Of a DNA stretch of 64,000 nt, positions 21,415 through 32,366 are shown piece by piece (within the stretch, counting starts at the first letter, position 1; each line of letters begins with the position of its first letter). The notes beneath the pieces are model-generated. The model saw only the letters and a list, made by a program, of their open reading frames with translations. It had not been told where the DNA came from and did no database searches. Source of the DNA: Neodidymelliopsis sp. IMI 364377 (lineage: Eukaryota > Ascomycota > Dothideomycetes > Pleosporales > Didymellaceae); contig JAPEUT010000002.1 of NCBI GenBank assembly GCA_027946375.1, positions 62,001-126,000 on the forward strand, in the 5' to 3' direction. The translations under genes were made by a program, and so were the position numbers.

Positions 21415-23111
21415 CTAAGATTCCTGACGATAGCGTGCGTTCTGTTGATCATCCGCACTTTGTTGGTATGCATACCGGTTCATCATCTGGCCCTGCATTG
21501 GCATGCCCATGTGGTGAACACCGTTGTGTTGCAGTTGGGCAATACCATAGGGGTTCTGGTGGCTGACGTCGCTACCGAGGAAGTTGTTCATGGCAGAACC
21601 GTGAAGACCCTGAGCTTGCGAGACTGGACAGTCCTTGTGGGCAAGCAACAAAGTCTTGAGGTTTACAATCTCCTCGCGGAGCTGAGTGACAGTGGCAGAC
21701 AACGCATCGTTCTCTGTACTAAAGAGCTCGACCTTGGCCTGCAAGTTAGCCAGCCACTGCTTCTTTCTTTGACGACACTTGAGGGCAGCGACCCTGTGAT
21801 TGATTAGCATGGTATATAATAGAAACTGACGATGGGACATACCTATTTCTTTCAAGGAAGTTCTTGCGCTTCTCCTCGTCGGTCATCTTGCGCCCCTTGC
21901 TATCGAATTCCTCCTCCTTGAGGTTCATCTCTTCGTCAGAGTCGTCCTCATCGTCCATTGAAGCAGCGGCACCCTTCTTACGGCCGCCCTTGGGGGCGTC
22001 ATCCGCTTTCCGCTTGGTACCGGCGGCTTGCTTGCCGTTAGCAGCAGCCTTCTTGCCTCGTGTACGAGTGCCCTTGTTCTGCTCACTTTGGCCGCTCTCT
22101 GAGAAGTCACCAGTGTCAGCTGAAGCCATGCTGTTGATGGAGCCCTTGGTGTTGCGACGACTATGATCGGCACCGACAGGTTGTACAGGCATGTGACCAG
22201 CGTTTACCGACTGGTTCTGGGGCGCCATGGAGAACGGTGGCTGGTTATTCCTAGCACCACCACCGTTCTGACTTGCGAATGAGAGCAGGTCATTAGCGGC
22301 GCTGCTGACGTCATGATTAGCGTATGGGTCATTTTGGGACCTCTGCTGTTGTTGCTGAGCCTGTTGGTAGTTGTTTTGGCGATCCATTCCTGCTGTTACC
22401 GTATCAGGTTGCGAGGTAGGTGCAGAAGTAGTCTTGTTTTGGTTAGCCTGGGCGGCCGCTCGCATAGCAGCCTGCTGGAAGTCACCAGTTCCAGGAGTGA
22501 CACCAGCACTCTGCAGGTTGAAGATGGCTTGAGTGTTGGGGCTTGGGGCAGGGAACATAGACCCGCCTCCGCCAGGCGTAAGACCAGTGCGCAGAGAAGA
22601 CTCGTTAGGGGTAGGGAAACCTCTAAACGATTCACTGAAGTAGTCCGTCTGGCCAGTTGGGCCGCTAAGCATAGCAGGGCTCAAGGGTCCAGCGCGCAAC
22701 GACTGCCAGCCAGGTGTGATACCGGGCAATGGGTTGGGTGAAGTAATGTTCGCAACAGGTGGCAGGATGGTACGGCCACCAGGTGTTTCTACGCTGCCGT
22801 TGCCAGTGAAGGATTGCTCAAAGACGTTTGGCTCCAGCGAGAAGGGATTATGTACAGTGTTGAAGTAGTCGGGCGTGTCGCCAGTGGTTGATGGTGCTGG
22901 CTTGGGAGGAGGTGCCAGCGGTGCTGCATTGGTCGTCGCAGGCTTCGCGTCTATAGGCTCAGAAACGGTGGCTGTTCAGCGGGTCAACACGATACTCTGA
23001 TGGCGGTGAAGACGCGCGACAAGAACGGTGCCGATCGCGTTGAGCAGGGTCTAACTTACGTATTTCCTTGATATCTGTCTTGACTTCGGCAGGCTCTGTG
23101 GGCGACGACAT
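21415..23111 (-). CDS. atfA: AtfA/Atf1-type bZIP transcription factor
   Basis: Stress-response CREB/ATF-family factor, expected to act in the nucleus downstream of the HOG (Hog1/SakA) MAPK. Exons 23111-23060, 22971-21843 and 21793-21415 give 519 aa in phase. The N-terminal half has the Aft1/HRA-type block (NPFSLEPNVFEQSF, LPPVANITSPNPLPGITPGWQSLRAGPLSPAMLSGPTG) with several S/T-P sites for MAPK phosphorylation, then Gln-rich and acidic stretches. The bZIP starts at about residue 385: NFLERNRVAALKCRQRKKQW is the DNA-contacting basic region, followed by a leucine heptad zipper (LQAKVELF...LSATVTQLREEIVNLKTLL). The intron at 21794-21842 (GTATGT...CACAG) splits the basic region after ERNR. An alternative first exon at 23364-23262 is discussed in findings. 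Confidence 0.93.
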
Positions 23112-23150
23112 GGTCAGTGATGCTCGTGCATAGTAATGATATTTATGACA

Positions 23151-23158
23151 TGACGTGA
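23151..23158 (+). promoter_or_regulatory. CRE-like TGACGTGA upstream of atfA
   Basis: TGACGT core, the ATF/CREB binding core, 40 bp 5' of the atfA ATG at 23111. Confidence 0.35.
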
Positions 23159-23376
23159 TGCGCGCGCAACTGCATCAGCGACGACTGCAAAGAGGGCATT
23201 GACGGGCGCGAAGCAGTGGCGACGCGACAGGAGAGTCGAGGCTGAGATTGGGGACACTCACCTTCAGTCTTAGTCACGACAGGAAGGGTACCTTTTCTAT
23301 CTTTGGGGGAGGACATCTTCGAGTTTGGGGGGGAGGTGCGCGCGGTTTGAGTTGCAGCAGCCATGTTCGGGGGTGG

Positions 23377-23384
23377 TGACGTAG
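23377..23384 (+). promoter_or_regulatory. CRE-like TGACGTAG upstream of atfA
   Basis: Second TGACGT core in the atfA upstream region, just upstream of the alternative ATG at 23364. Confidence 0.3.
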
Positions 23385-23676
23385 CAGTGGTGGTGACAAG
23401 GGCGATCGCCTGTGACCTGTGGTAACTCGGGCCTAAGTTCACTCTCTCACTCTCCACACACGACGTGTCTCGAGAATGCACCAACGCGCGCTGGCGGTGG
23501 GTTCGATCGCGATGCTCCTGTTTCTTTAAAAGGGAAAATAACGTTAGCGGACTTTCACTTCAGAGCGGCCATGCAGCTGCGCGATGGCGGCGCGATGGGG
23601 TAAAGGGTGCGTGCTGGCAGCGTGCAGCGCGCGGGCGGTTGCAGGGCCTTTGGGGGCGAGGCACAGATTGCGCGCG

Positions 23677-23677
<1 letters not shown>

Positions 23678-23710
<33 letters not shown>
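23678..23710 (+). repeat. (CAG)10 trinucleotide tract
   Basis: Ten uninterrupted CAG units followed by CAA/CTG variants, in the atfA upstream region. No credible CDS covers it, so it is most likely a noncoding microsatellite or part of the atfA leader (CTG on the transcript strand). Confidence 0.8.
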
Positions 23711-23711
<1 letters not shown>

Positions 23712-23872
23712 TGCAACTGCAATCGCGACCGCAACAGCACAGCGACGTACCTTGAGCAAGACAGGAGAGTGCGCAAAGTGCGGGGTAGCAGTTTGCGGTC
23801 CGAATTATGGTTATCGAGAAGCGCCGCCTGTGAGGATGCGATTGTGTGAGAGATCTCGAGGAATTTCGACGG

Positions 23873-23880
23873 TGACGTCA
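23873..23880 (+). promoter_or_regulatory. Full palindromic CRE (TGACGTCA) upstream of atfA
   Basis: Perfect 8-bp ATF/CREB consensus palindrome about 760 bp upstream of the atfA start. A candidate autoregulatory site. Confidence 0.4.
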
Positions 23881-25564
23881 AGCCCCTATGAAAACGCTCC
23901 CAGTTGTCGCAGGCAGTTTTCACTGGACACGCAATGTTCTACAAGACCAAGCAGTTTCCGGCAGCTTGGTTCGAATGAGTTCCTGTTCACTGGGATCTTG
24001 ATGAGGCTCTTCCCTAGGCGGCGACGGGGATTGTTGCTCGTGGTGACGATGACAATGGAGGCGTTCGCGATGAGGTCAGAGGGCAGGACAGCGAGAGCAA
24101 TTTCTGGAAGTGACGCAGCTTTGTGCCAAGCTAATAACGTGATCCATGGTCTTCCGGGCTAGAATCGCGTTCCTCGCTGCGCTGCCCATTCACAACGCTG
24201 AGAATCCTCACCGCCTCAATGGCACGCTGATCGCTACCCCTTTTGATTCTCCTGCCACGAGAGGACGCGCTGGATCCCCAGCACAATGCCGTTCAACCTC
24301 TTCGATAAGGTCGGCGTTCCGTTCCTGCAGGATTATCTCGTGATATCATCCCTTGGAATCAACTTCTAGATGGCTGCAGCCGAGGATCAATCCGCTTCAC
24401 TTATATCCACACAGCATCCCACTGCGCAGTGTGACTGAGAGAAGGTTCAGAGTGCGGTGTGCCAGCATCGAGCCGTTCGAACCGTCCACGCAATAGCCGG
24501 GACCGACAGCATCTCGATCCCTTTGCTTCCGTGGCATATCTGTCGATCGATAACGTTTTGCAACCTCTGAGTGGCTCACCCACATGTCCATAGCGTCATG
24601 TGTTCCACCAATTGGGGAACTTCCATACTTCTAGCGTAGTTTCAACAGTAAGCGGTGCGTGTGTTTACAAAGGGGTTTGATTTCAAATCAGCATTATTGA
24701 GAGTGCAAACCGTGGTGTTGAGCAAGAGAAGGCAGTTCGGAAGGACTCAAGCGAGAGCCTGTCCGCGGAGTCTGCAATGTGATGTCTGAGGCCAGCTGGA
24801 AGTGTAGATCCGTCAGCAGGAACGCCAAACCCGTGGGTTGAAGAAGTAGTGGAAACTGGGCATTGTCTTCTCATGAACAACTTTGAAAGATAGTACAGAG
24901 CCAGAATCTCATAACGAGAATATCAACTTGAACCAGAATCAGATCGAAAACCTCACCTAACGCAATAAACTCCAGTCTTCCGAATTCCAGCATGAATCAA
25001 TTATAGATACATCCTTCAAACATAGAATCATACAATGCATCTACTACGCCTAACAGAAACGTCCACCTCTTTTGTACACAGAACCATCCACTGCATCTAT
25101 GCTCGCTAAAGCTTAACTCTACACTTACTAACGCCTCCGCAATTTTTTTGTCATGGATCATCGTATCCTTTGGTAGTGCACTAAGCAGACAAACACAGTA
25201 ATGAAGAGTACCAAAAAACTGGGTATGTTGGATGACTGTGGCGATGCCTGGGAGATACCGTCACTTGTGGATAGTCATGTAAGGACGTGAAGAATATATA
25301 CCTGTGAGCGGCGTCCATGGCTTGGTTTTTACAGTCAATAGATGCAGTAGTCCTTGATGTTATAGAGAAGAGGCAAACAGGTAACGAGTAACTAAAGTTC
25401 AATCCGAGTAACCATAGCAAGAACGAAATCACCAAACTTGTTGTTGTCACTGTGATTAATAACTCAACAGGAAGAAAAAATTCCAAAGACTGACTCTTCA
25501 AATCGATATCGTATAATTTTCTAACAAATCCACCACCCCTATCACACACTCCACTCCACTCCCC

Positions 25565-26059
25565 CTACGACCCCCGGTACGTCGTATACCCAAACGGACC
25601 CAACAGCACTGGAACATGAAAATGTTCTCCCTTCTGCTCCTCCCGAATCACAAACTGCACCGTAACCTCTGGGAAAAACGTCTTGATGCCCCTCTGCCCA
25701 AAATACGCGTCTGTGTCAAACGTCAAACTATATGCTTTGTCGCCCTTTTCAGCCGTCCAGAGGTCTTCCAGGGTTTGGTTGGAGAAAGGAGAGGAGGGCT
25801 TCCAGCTCGTTACGCGGCCGTCGGAGTTTGTGGTGGCGCTGAATTTTAGGGGGTCGGAGGAGGTGGTGGAGGAGGGGTTGAGGAGAGTAAGGATGACGGG
25901 GATGGAGGCGCCTGGTCGCCCGATGGTGGTGTCGAGGACGTGGCATGTGATTGGGGGTTTCTTTTCTGTCGACATGGTTTGGTTCGTGGGCGTTGGTGCT
26001 GTGGTGGATAGGTGGTTCGACAGTGCTTCGATGCGATGTGCTGCTGTAGAGGCGGGCAT
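25565..26059 (-). CDS. 5-hydroxyisourate hydrolase (transthyretin-like) with PTS2-like N-terminus
   Basis: Second step of urate catabolism: hydrolyses 5-hydroxyisourate to OHCU. The 164-aa single-exon protein shows the family signature ITCHVLDTTIGRPGASIPVIL with the catalytic-site His, the central TNSDGRVT with a conserved Arg, FFPEVTVQF, the second His in HFHVPVLLGPFGYTTYRGS and the hallmark C-terminal YRGS. The extra N-terminus holds RIEALSNHL at residues 9-17, a match to the PTS2 peroxisomal signal R-[LIV]-x5-H-L, so the enzyme probably enters peroxisomes where urate oxidase acts. This supports ATG 26059 over the internal ATG before STEKKPPITCHVL. No other urate-pathway gene is in the window. 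Confidence 0.93.
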   Translation of the reverse strand: MPASTAAHRIEALSNHLSTTAPTPTNQTMSTEKKPPITCHVLDTTIGRPGASIPVILTLLNPSSTTSSDPLKFSATTNSDGRVTSWKPSSPFSNQTLEDLWTAEKGDKAYSLTFDTDAYFGQRGIKTFFPEVTVQFVIREEQKGEHFHVPVLLGPFGYTTYRGS

Positions 26060-26944
26060 TCAGAGGGTTTGGTGGGTTGAGAGATTCTTGTTGTAGAGGC
26101 TGAAGATGTCAGGAGTAAAGATGCGGCGTGGGGACGTTATCGCATGTGGGTTGAAGCTACAGCTGTAGCTGTATGGAGCTCCTGATAGCTTGCTATGAGA
26201 ATTCGAAGTATGATTCAAAGGCCAGGAACGCGAATTTTGGAAAAAGAACAATGTCTATGAAGAATGAAGAACATGAACAGGAGACTTGTGCGAGAAAATT
26301 CACAGCAAATTCACTTTCAGAAAGAAAGAGCGCGTCGCGGTCGTGACTGCCCCTCCACGGTACCCCACATGCTGTCAGTCGGCGTCCTCCGAAGAGCTCC
26401 ATGCGCCGATCCCCGTTTTCAGAGGAGCGTGCTCGCAACGTCTGCACAACTTGTTGTTCACAACCTTGCATAGGGGTTACTAGGTAACACAACGGCTATG
26501 TACGGTTGTTTCGACTTGCGTTGGCCTGACAGGCGATCAGGCGTTTCAATATTCTGCAATTAGAACACTACGGTTACCGAGGAACATGTTGAAACAAACG
26601 TCCCGAGGTCGCAGTGTACAATGAGTTTGGTGAGCACGGTGATGAATAAGAAGAAATTCATGGGTGAGTCAATGCTCGAATACATACATACATTGAATAG
26701 CTAACGTGCTTCTCGTGGCACATATCAAGTAGATGATCAATAAATGTGCTCAACGTGACATCCTGATAGAATAGAAGTAAAAGAGATGGAAAATGCCGTG
26801 CTGGCTGCCCATGATATCTCCCAATAAACACAAAGTAAATCGCTCGCCCAGTCCGCTAGACATGGGGGCTATGCACCAAACGCCTCGCCGATAATCCAAT
26901 CCAATCCAATCCAATCCGAGCTATGCAACATTCACAAGCGCTGC
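26060..26944. other. Intergenic
   Basis: Holds the HIU hydrolase promoter and OPY2 3' flank. An ATCCA-type pentanucleotide repeat (about 4 copies) lies at 26894-26916, just downstream of OPY2. No gene seen. Confidence 0.5.
26894..26916. repeat. ATCCA pentanucleotide repeat
   Basis: About four tandem copies 30 bp downstream of the OPY2 stop codon. Confidence 0.75.
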
Positions 26945-28475
26945 TTACTTCAAGTCACTCTTGAAGTTGTCAGTAAATGGGCTCTGGTCCCGCTTCGACA
27001 TTGCGCTTGCTCGTCGCTCTGACTCTTCCACAATTGGTGTCATAGGCATGCGCGATCCAGCAGTGTCGTAGGAAGTGATGCGCGAGCCGATTGCAGGCCG
27101 ATCGACGGCGAGGTTGTCGCTGAAGGGGCTTCGTATATCGACGAGTCCTGTAGGTGTGGCTTCTTGAATCTCGGTAACTCCCGAGTCACGCGAGCTCAAA
27201 GAGTTGCGCATCAGACTCTGGCGGGAGCGGACGTGGTCATCATCCGAATCCGAGTCCGAGTCTGAGTCTGCAAGGCTGACGGCCTGGCGAGCGCGAGCGT
27301 GTGAAGCGCCAGAATCGCTGGAGGCTATCGAAAAGTTTGTCAATGGGCGGGCCGGGGGCACGAGAGCCTCAGGTGTTGCCACTGCTGTCCTGTCTCCACT
27401 GGTAAACGAGCTTGACGAACTCTTGGGCGGTGTGGTATCCGAGCTCTTCTTCTTGGTGATGTTCAAGGCACGGACGGGTCCCAGCGTTGCTGTGCTCTGC
27501 ACAGAGCTCTTTGAGCTAAGTCCTGGCATCTGAATGCGAATCGGCTTCACCTGCTGAGCGTGTTTGGGGTCGATTTGCGGCACTGGTGGTGTGCTCATCA
27601 TGCTCAATGCGTCTTCGGGTGTGTTTGAGCCGTTGGACTTGACACTGACAACAGCAGCCTTTCCACGCACAATGGTCTGAGCCGGGAGCGGAGATACGAT
27701 GGCGTTCTGGCGATACATGGTAGAGGCGACACTGTTGCGAGCGAGGCTGGGTGCAATGCTCTGGCGGCCGCCGGTGCTGTCAGAAGCCATGGAGTCGCGG
27801 AAATCGGGAACGAAGAAGTGCTGGTCGGCATTGGAGTAGGGACTGCTCATGCCAGACGAAGGAGACATGGCAGGAATCGGCGGTACAGGTGGGACCAAAA
27901 GGTCGGGCGATCCTGGGCCTGAGCGGTTCGTGACACCGGGTATGTAGGCGATCTGGATGATGTTGGATGCGCGAGTAAGAACGGACGAGGCCATCGAGGC
28001 AACGGTGTGCGTGGATGCTCGTGCGCTTCGCCGGGATGCAAAGTCGCTCTCAATCTTCTCTTGCTGCTCGACCTCCTCTTCCTGCCATTCCATTTCCGAC
28101 ATGGGCCGCCTCTTCCCCTTCAAGCAGTACTTCCATACGACGAACACAAGGATGGCGATGACTGCAACTCCTCCAATGACTCCACCAGCGATAGCACCAA
28201 CATTTGGCTTTGAAGGTCGGTCCGCGCCAGCGGTGGGATCAATCTCGCAAGTTACTTTGGCACACATGTCGCAGCTCTGTGGTGTCTGCACGCAGATCTT
28301 GCCTCCAGAGCAGTTCATGCCATCGCAGGACAGCTTTGAGTCGCTGGTCGCGCACTGGACGCAGCGCTTGAGCACTGTGTTGAACACATTCTCAAGTTCT
28401 GTGTTCATGTTAGCAATGATTACTTTGGTTTGGGCTGGATTTGGTGAGCGCACCTCTGCGGGCGCCGAGCGTCAT
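26945..28475 (-). CDS. OPY2: OPY2-like membrane anchor of the HOG/MAPK pathway
   Basis: Single-pass plasma-membrane protein; yeast Opy2 recruits Ste50 and so Ste11 to the membrane for HOG signalling. The extracellular part has the Opy2 Cys-rich domain (RCVQCATSDSKLSCDGMNC, GGKICVQTPQSCDMCAKVTCE; eight cysteines), followed by the transmembrane segment VGAIAGGVIGGVAVIAILVFVVW and a stop-transfer KYCLKGKRR. The roughly 370-residue cytoplasmic tail is Ser/Thr/Pro-rich and disordered, with a Ser-Asp run (SDSDSDSDDD). Start: ATG 28475 with a 55-bp intron (28399-28453; GTGCGC, CTAAC branch, CACAG) gives 491 aa in phase; otherwise ATG 28408 (MNTELENVF) gives 487 aa. Both keep the Cys domain intact. 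Neither start has an obvious signal peptide. Confidence 0.87.
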
Positions 28476-30583
28476 AATGGTGGTAGTGATGGTCAGTAGA
28501 CGGGTGGTCAGGTACGGGTAGAAAGGCCAGACGTCAGCTGTGAGGCACACAGACGGGATGGTGTGCAACGCTGGCTGGCAAAGGGATAAGCGACGAGAAC
28601 AGGCGTTGTGCGACGGCGGTCCGCAGTGCTGATCGAGGACGAAGGAGGAAGAAACTCAGAATCGAGGGAGACAGCGGCGCTAAAGGAGTGAGCGCAGATG
28701 GAGAAGCGGCGAAGGCCAAAGGGAGCCTGAAGAGGCAAAGGGTGGTGAACAGCGAGTGACGAGAAGACGGCGAGCAACAAACAACAACGACGACGACGAC
28801 GGCGACGACGGGACAAGAACAAAGACGAAAGCAGACGAGAGCCGGTGTTGGCTGTGTGGAGTGAGAAGCGGCCTCAGGGCAACTGCAGGGAGATGAGGGC
28901 GCCGCGCGTGTTTCGTCTCGCCCGCTCTGGCCAGGCGCTGTGTCGTGCACGCGGATAAGGGCTGGGAGGATCCGGGAGAGTAAGGACAAAGGCAGAGGCA
29001 ACGTTCCAAACGCTCTGTCTGTTCGCTTGGAGATGGTGTTGCAGCCAGAGTGCAGTGTCAAACGCAGCAGATCAGCGGACGGGTGGGCGGCTCGAGGGGC
29101 GTCTTTGCTTGGAGTCGGCCGTGAGTCGTGACCTGCACAACCTTTAGTGGAGCGTGGCGCGGAGCCTTGCAGGTGGGATGGGATGCCTAGGCAATCTATT
29201 TATTGCATGCGCCTACCTAGTTCGTAGTTCAGCCGTGCCTGGCGAACGCGAACCTGGACGTGAACGTGAACGCCTGCTTGCTGCGCTGTACAAAGGAACG
29301 CCTGGGATGCACCACGGCGCATATCCGCCCTGCACCTGTGGCCGTTTCACGCATTGCTGCAAACAGGTCGCACTGCAACTCCTCCCTCTTGCCCTCTGCC
29401 CATGCTCGTCCAAGAACGCCCTGCCTTGTCAGCCCGAGGTTGACCTCTTTGCTGCTCCTATTGGCCGTCCCCACACAACCACTCCTCTCTGCAGCTTGGC
29501 CAATATATCGACGAGCCGCTGTTTCTTATCATGTGCAGAGCCTGGCAGCACCCCTCTGCATTCCTGACTGCCGGCCCTTTGTGCCATTGGGTCGTCGACG
29601 CACTCTGCAGCTGAACATGGTCAGCCACAACAGACACTCAGCAGCTCGGTAGCTCAACAACTCGCCCGGGCGTGAAGCATGCTGTGCTCCACTCTGCGCT
29701 CCACGAATGGTTCCGCGCCTGTCATGCACACGCGTTAGCCAGGTACGCTTTCGTCAGCGCCCACCACAGCTCACCAGAGCCTTCTCTGCCTGTGGAGACT
29801 CTGAAAATGCAAACGCAATCTTGTCCAATTCCCTGCTCTCAGCCAGTAACATGTCCAGAAGGAGCAAATTGCGGCCGCTTTTCGTGCCACACGCACTTGT
29901 GACAGCATCTCCCTTGCGCTCGGAGAATTGTCTAGACTTCAGCACCGCTGATGATCTGTGGGTCTTCGGGCTCTCAACACATCACTGCATGCGCCTGCCC
30001 TCGATTTATCTCCGAAATTGGTTTGTCCTCGTTGTCGCACCGCGCCTGCTTTTTGTGTGCTGTCTTGGTTGCTGAGACATGGCAGAAGACTTGCGCCACA
30101 CCACAAACGAACAAAGCTGCACAGCGTCTTTTGAAACTGCGGCTGCTGCTGATCGAAAAGGCAGTCCATCTATTCAAAACGGCCAGGCATTGCGATCTGC
30201 ATCTCATCCGCTTCTCCACGTTCACCAACTGCACACCTGAAACGGCCAGCCGATCGAAAGCGATACTTTGTCGATCCGGAACGGCCCAGAAGGCTGGAGT
30301 TAGATGCTCATGGGCTTTTTGTGTCTCTGTGCAAGTGTCAGCAAGGGCACCACCATCGAGTGTCCAGAGGCACTTGGCAGGTTGATGTCATAGCAATAGC
30401 TGCTCCACTACGTTGCCAGCTTTGCCATACCTAAACCCAAGGATGTCAATTCTTCAGACAGCACAACGTCTTCATTCTCCTTCCTCAACTCTTCAGTAGA
30501 TTGTCGATGTTGAATTTCCTCCATATGATCTTGTTCACACACTCTCTCTCACCACCTACTTATCACTGACTCCTCACTCCATA
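28476..30583. other. Long intergenic region upstream of OPY2
   Basis: 2.1 kb with GC-rich, low-complexity sequence close to OPY2 (an ACG-type trinucleotide run near 28785-28810) and many short frames on both strands. No frame shows a domain or splice-supported extension; it is probably leader and promoter plus the phosphoesterase 3' flank. Confidence 0.45.
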
Positions 30584-31477
30584 CTACTCCCCCTCCATCT
30601 CCCCAATAAGAACCCTCCATTTACCCTCCACCTTCCCCACAACCACAGGCTTAACCTCCCAATTCCCTTTCCCCTCAGCGTATGCATATCCTTTTTGGTT
30701 CGCCACCACTAACTTGCTCCTCCCCTCCTCCCCATCAACAAACTGACAACTAAAATGCGTATGCCCAAACGCCCACACCTTAACACTCCGACTCCGCCAA
30801 CACACCTCCCCACTCAAATCCGTCCGAAACCCACTATTCAGCGACCTCTCAGGCGCAAACCTCGCATCATTCGCCCTCACATCCGTACTCGGACTATGAT
30901 GCGTCAACACCAGCACCTCCCTCTCCGGCTCCTGCAGCTCAATCCGCCCAATCGCAGCATTCAACCACGCCAAATCCCGCGCATGCTCTGCATTGTGATC
31001 CTCCAACCTCCTCCCCCATATTCCCTTCTCCCCTTTGAAATCCTTAACCGTCGTCACCACGTCCTGCGCGTGCTCGGCACAAACATGCGTCCACAGCGTA
31101 CAGCCTAGTATCGTAACACGCTCATCCACATCTACTCTCCTTCTATTGAGAAACCAAAACCGCGCTCCAAACTCTTTTCTCAGCTCCAATTCCCATTTTT
31201 CCAGACGCGAGACGGCGCTCGGGAGTGTCATATGGTAGGGCTCATGGTTCCCCATGATGTAGAATATTTTCAGCGCGCTGTCTCGCTGTAGCAGGGAGCG
31301 CAGGAAGGTGAGGAGTGGGTCTGCGTGGGAGAGAAGACCAATGTCGCCTAGGAGGAAGAGGTGGGGTGCCCGGAGGGGGAAGTTGGTAGGGTGCGAGAAG
31401 TGCGTGTAGGAGGGTGAGTGGAGGGGAGTTTCGAGGTGGAGGTCCGATATGATTTGAAAGTGTGGGTTGAGTGCCAT
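30584..31477 (-). CDS. Calcineurin-like phosphoesterase
   Basis: Dinuclear-metal phosphoesterase of unknown substrate; 297 aa, single exon. All metal-ligand motifs are present in order: DLH in IISDLHLET (D12, H14), GD in LFLLGDIG (residues 44-45), GNHE in YIMGNHEPYH (76-79), the THH motif in VLVLTHHSPST, and GHTH in VWAFGHTHFSCQ. No signal peptide. Similar small fungal metallophosphoesterases are annotated as Ser/Thr phosphatase superfamily proteins without known role. ATG 31477 (MALNPHFQII) is chosen because it directly precedes the first motif; the in-frame upstream extension is a His-Gln run made by a GTTGGT minisatellite at 31507-31535 and is taken as 5' leader. Confidence 0.9.
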   Translation of the reverse strand: MALNPHFQIISDLHLETPLHSPSYTHFSHPTNFPLRAPHLFLLGDIGLLSHADPLLTFLRSLLQRDSALKIFYIMGNHEPYHMTLPSAVSRLEKWELELRKEFGARFWFLNRRRVDVDERVTILGCTLWTHVCAEHAQDVVTTVKDFKGEKGIWGRRLEDHNAEHARDLAWLNAAIGRIELQEPEREVLVLTHHSPSTDVRANDARFAPERSLNSGFRTDLSGEVCWRSRSVKVWAFGHTHFSCQFVDGEEGRSKLVVANQKGYAYAEGKGNWEVKPVVVGKVEGKWRVLIGEMEGE

Positions 31478-31506
31478 GATCGTGGAGTTGATTTTTTTAA
31501 GTGCGG

Positions 31507-31535
31507 TTAGATGTTGGTGTTGGTGTTGGTGTTGG
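31507..31535. repeat. Short GTTGGT tandem repeat in phosphoesterase leader
   Basis: Four to five copies of a TTGGTG-type hexamer; on the transcript strand it reads CAACAC repeats 30-60 nt before the phosphoesterase ATG. Confidence 0.7.
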
Positions 31536-31823
31536 TAATGTCGTGCTGCTCCAGTTACTCTGAGGTGATCGTGTGGGAATATAGACAAAGGTGAATGAGA
31601 AATGGAGTGTTGATTGCAAAATATGTCAACCGAGCATTTTGCTGTTTAGCGTGATCTGTGCAACGCGGTAAATCACATTCGCACATTGTAGGTTACAAAT
31701 CACAAAGCTCCGTCAACCTTTAAATACTGAGTATGTTGCAGAGACTTAGACTTGTATCAGCGTCACAAAAACACCCACAATCTTCCCCCTACGAAACAAC
31801 CCAACTCATCTCTCCAAACTCCC

Positions 31824-32325
31824 TCAAGACCTCCAACCACCCCTAACAACAACCATCTTCGCCTTCCCCTCCATCTCCCTCGTCTCCTCCTCCGTCACCA
31901 TCAGCGGACGCAACCACTCATCATGCCCCTCCTCCAACGTCCAACACCTCCTCATCTCCTCATACATAACCTCCTCATCCTTCCTCGTCGGCCGTTCCTA
32001 CCCACCATCAGCCCTCCTCGACAATTTACATCAAATTAATACTTACATGAGTAGGCGGTCCATAACAGAGCATCTCCTCCCGATTAAACAAATCCCGATT
32101 GTGCTCCCATATCTCCTTGCACGTCGCGCAATATATGCCTGGAGGCGTGTATGCGACTAGCTGCGGCTTGGGGACGAAGATGAGCAGGAGAGGGAAGAGG
32201 GCGACGCAGCCGAGGAAGAGGGAGAAGAAGAGTAGACCTGCGATGATGTGTTTGAAGCGTACGGGATTGGGGGCTGGTGGGGAGAAGTCGTCTTGCCACT
32301 TGCCGTAGCGCGAGATCCAGCCCAT
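31824..32325 (-). CDS. Small single-pass membrane protein, 150 aa
   Basis: I do not recognise a named family. Two exons (32325-32047 and 31997-31824; 49-bp intron GTAAGT...GGTAG) give 150 aa in phase, with continuous sense coding after the junction (ERPTRKDEEVMYEEMRRCW). Residues about 27-53 are one hydrophobic segment (IIAGLLFFSLFLGCVALFPLLLIFVP), preceded by WISRYGKWQDDF. After the membrane come CATCKEIW and a strongly charged Glu/Arg-rich helix. With no signal peptide, the N-terminus is probably cytosolic or in the matrix; an ER or mitochondrial membrane location is possible. A pentanucleotide TGTTG repeat lies just upstream of the start (32342-32366). Confidence 0.75.
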
Positions 32326-32341
32326 CGTGAGGGTATGGATG

Positions 32342-32366
32342 GTTGTGTTGTGTTGTGTTGTGTTGA
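32342..32366. repeat. (TGTTG)n tandem repeat before start codon
   Basis: About five copies; reads CAACA on the transcript strand, 20-40 nt before the ATG at 32325. Confidence 0.7.

Larger units (their letters stand above)
23112..25564. other. Long intergenic region: atfA upstream region and HIU hydrolase 3' flank
   Basis: 2.45 kb. The part nearest atfA (to about 23900) has TGACGT sites, a CAG tract and a possible alternative first exon. From 24150 to 25560 I see no gene; the last kilobase is AT-rich with short unsupported frames. Confidence 0.5.

Noticed and set aside
23584..24162. 192-codon plus-strand ORF with poly-Ala
   Set aside because: Produced mainly by the CAG tract and GC-rich leader of atfA; no domain, antisense to the atfA upstream region.
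28534..29061. Long minus-strand ORFs upstream of OPY2
   Set aside because: Low-complexity, Ser/Pro/Leu-rich translation of a repeat-rich leader; no ATG-led domain.
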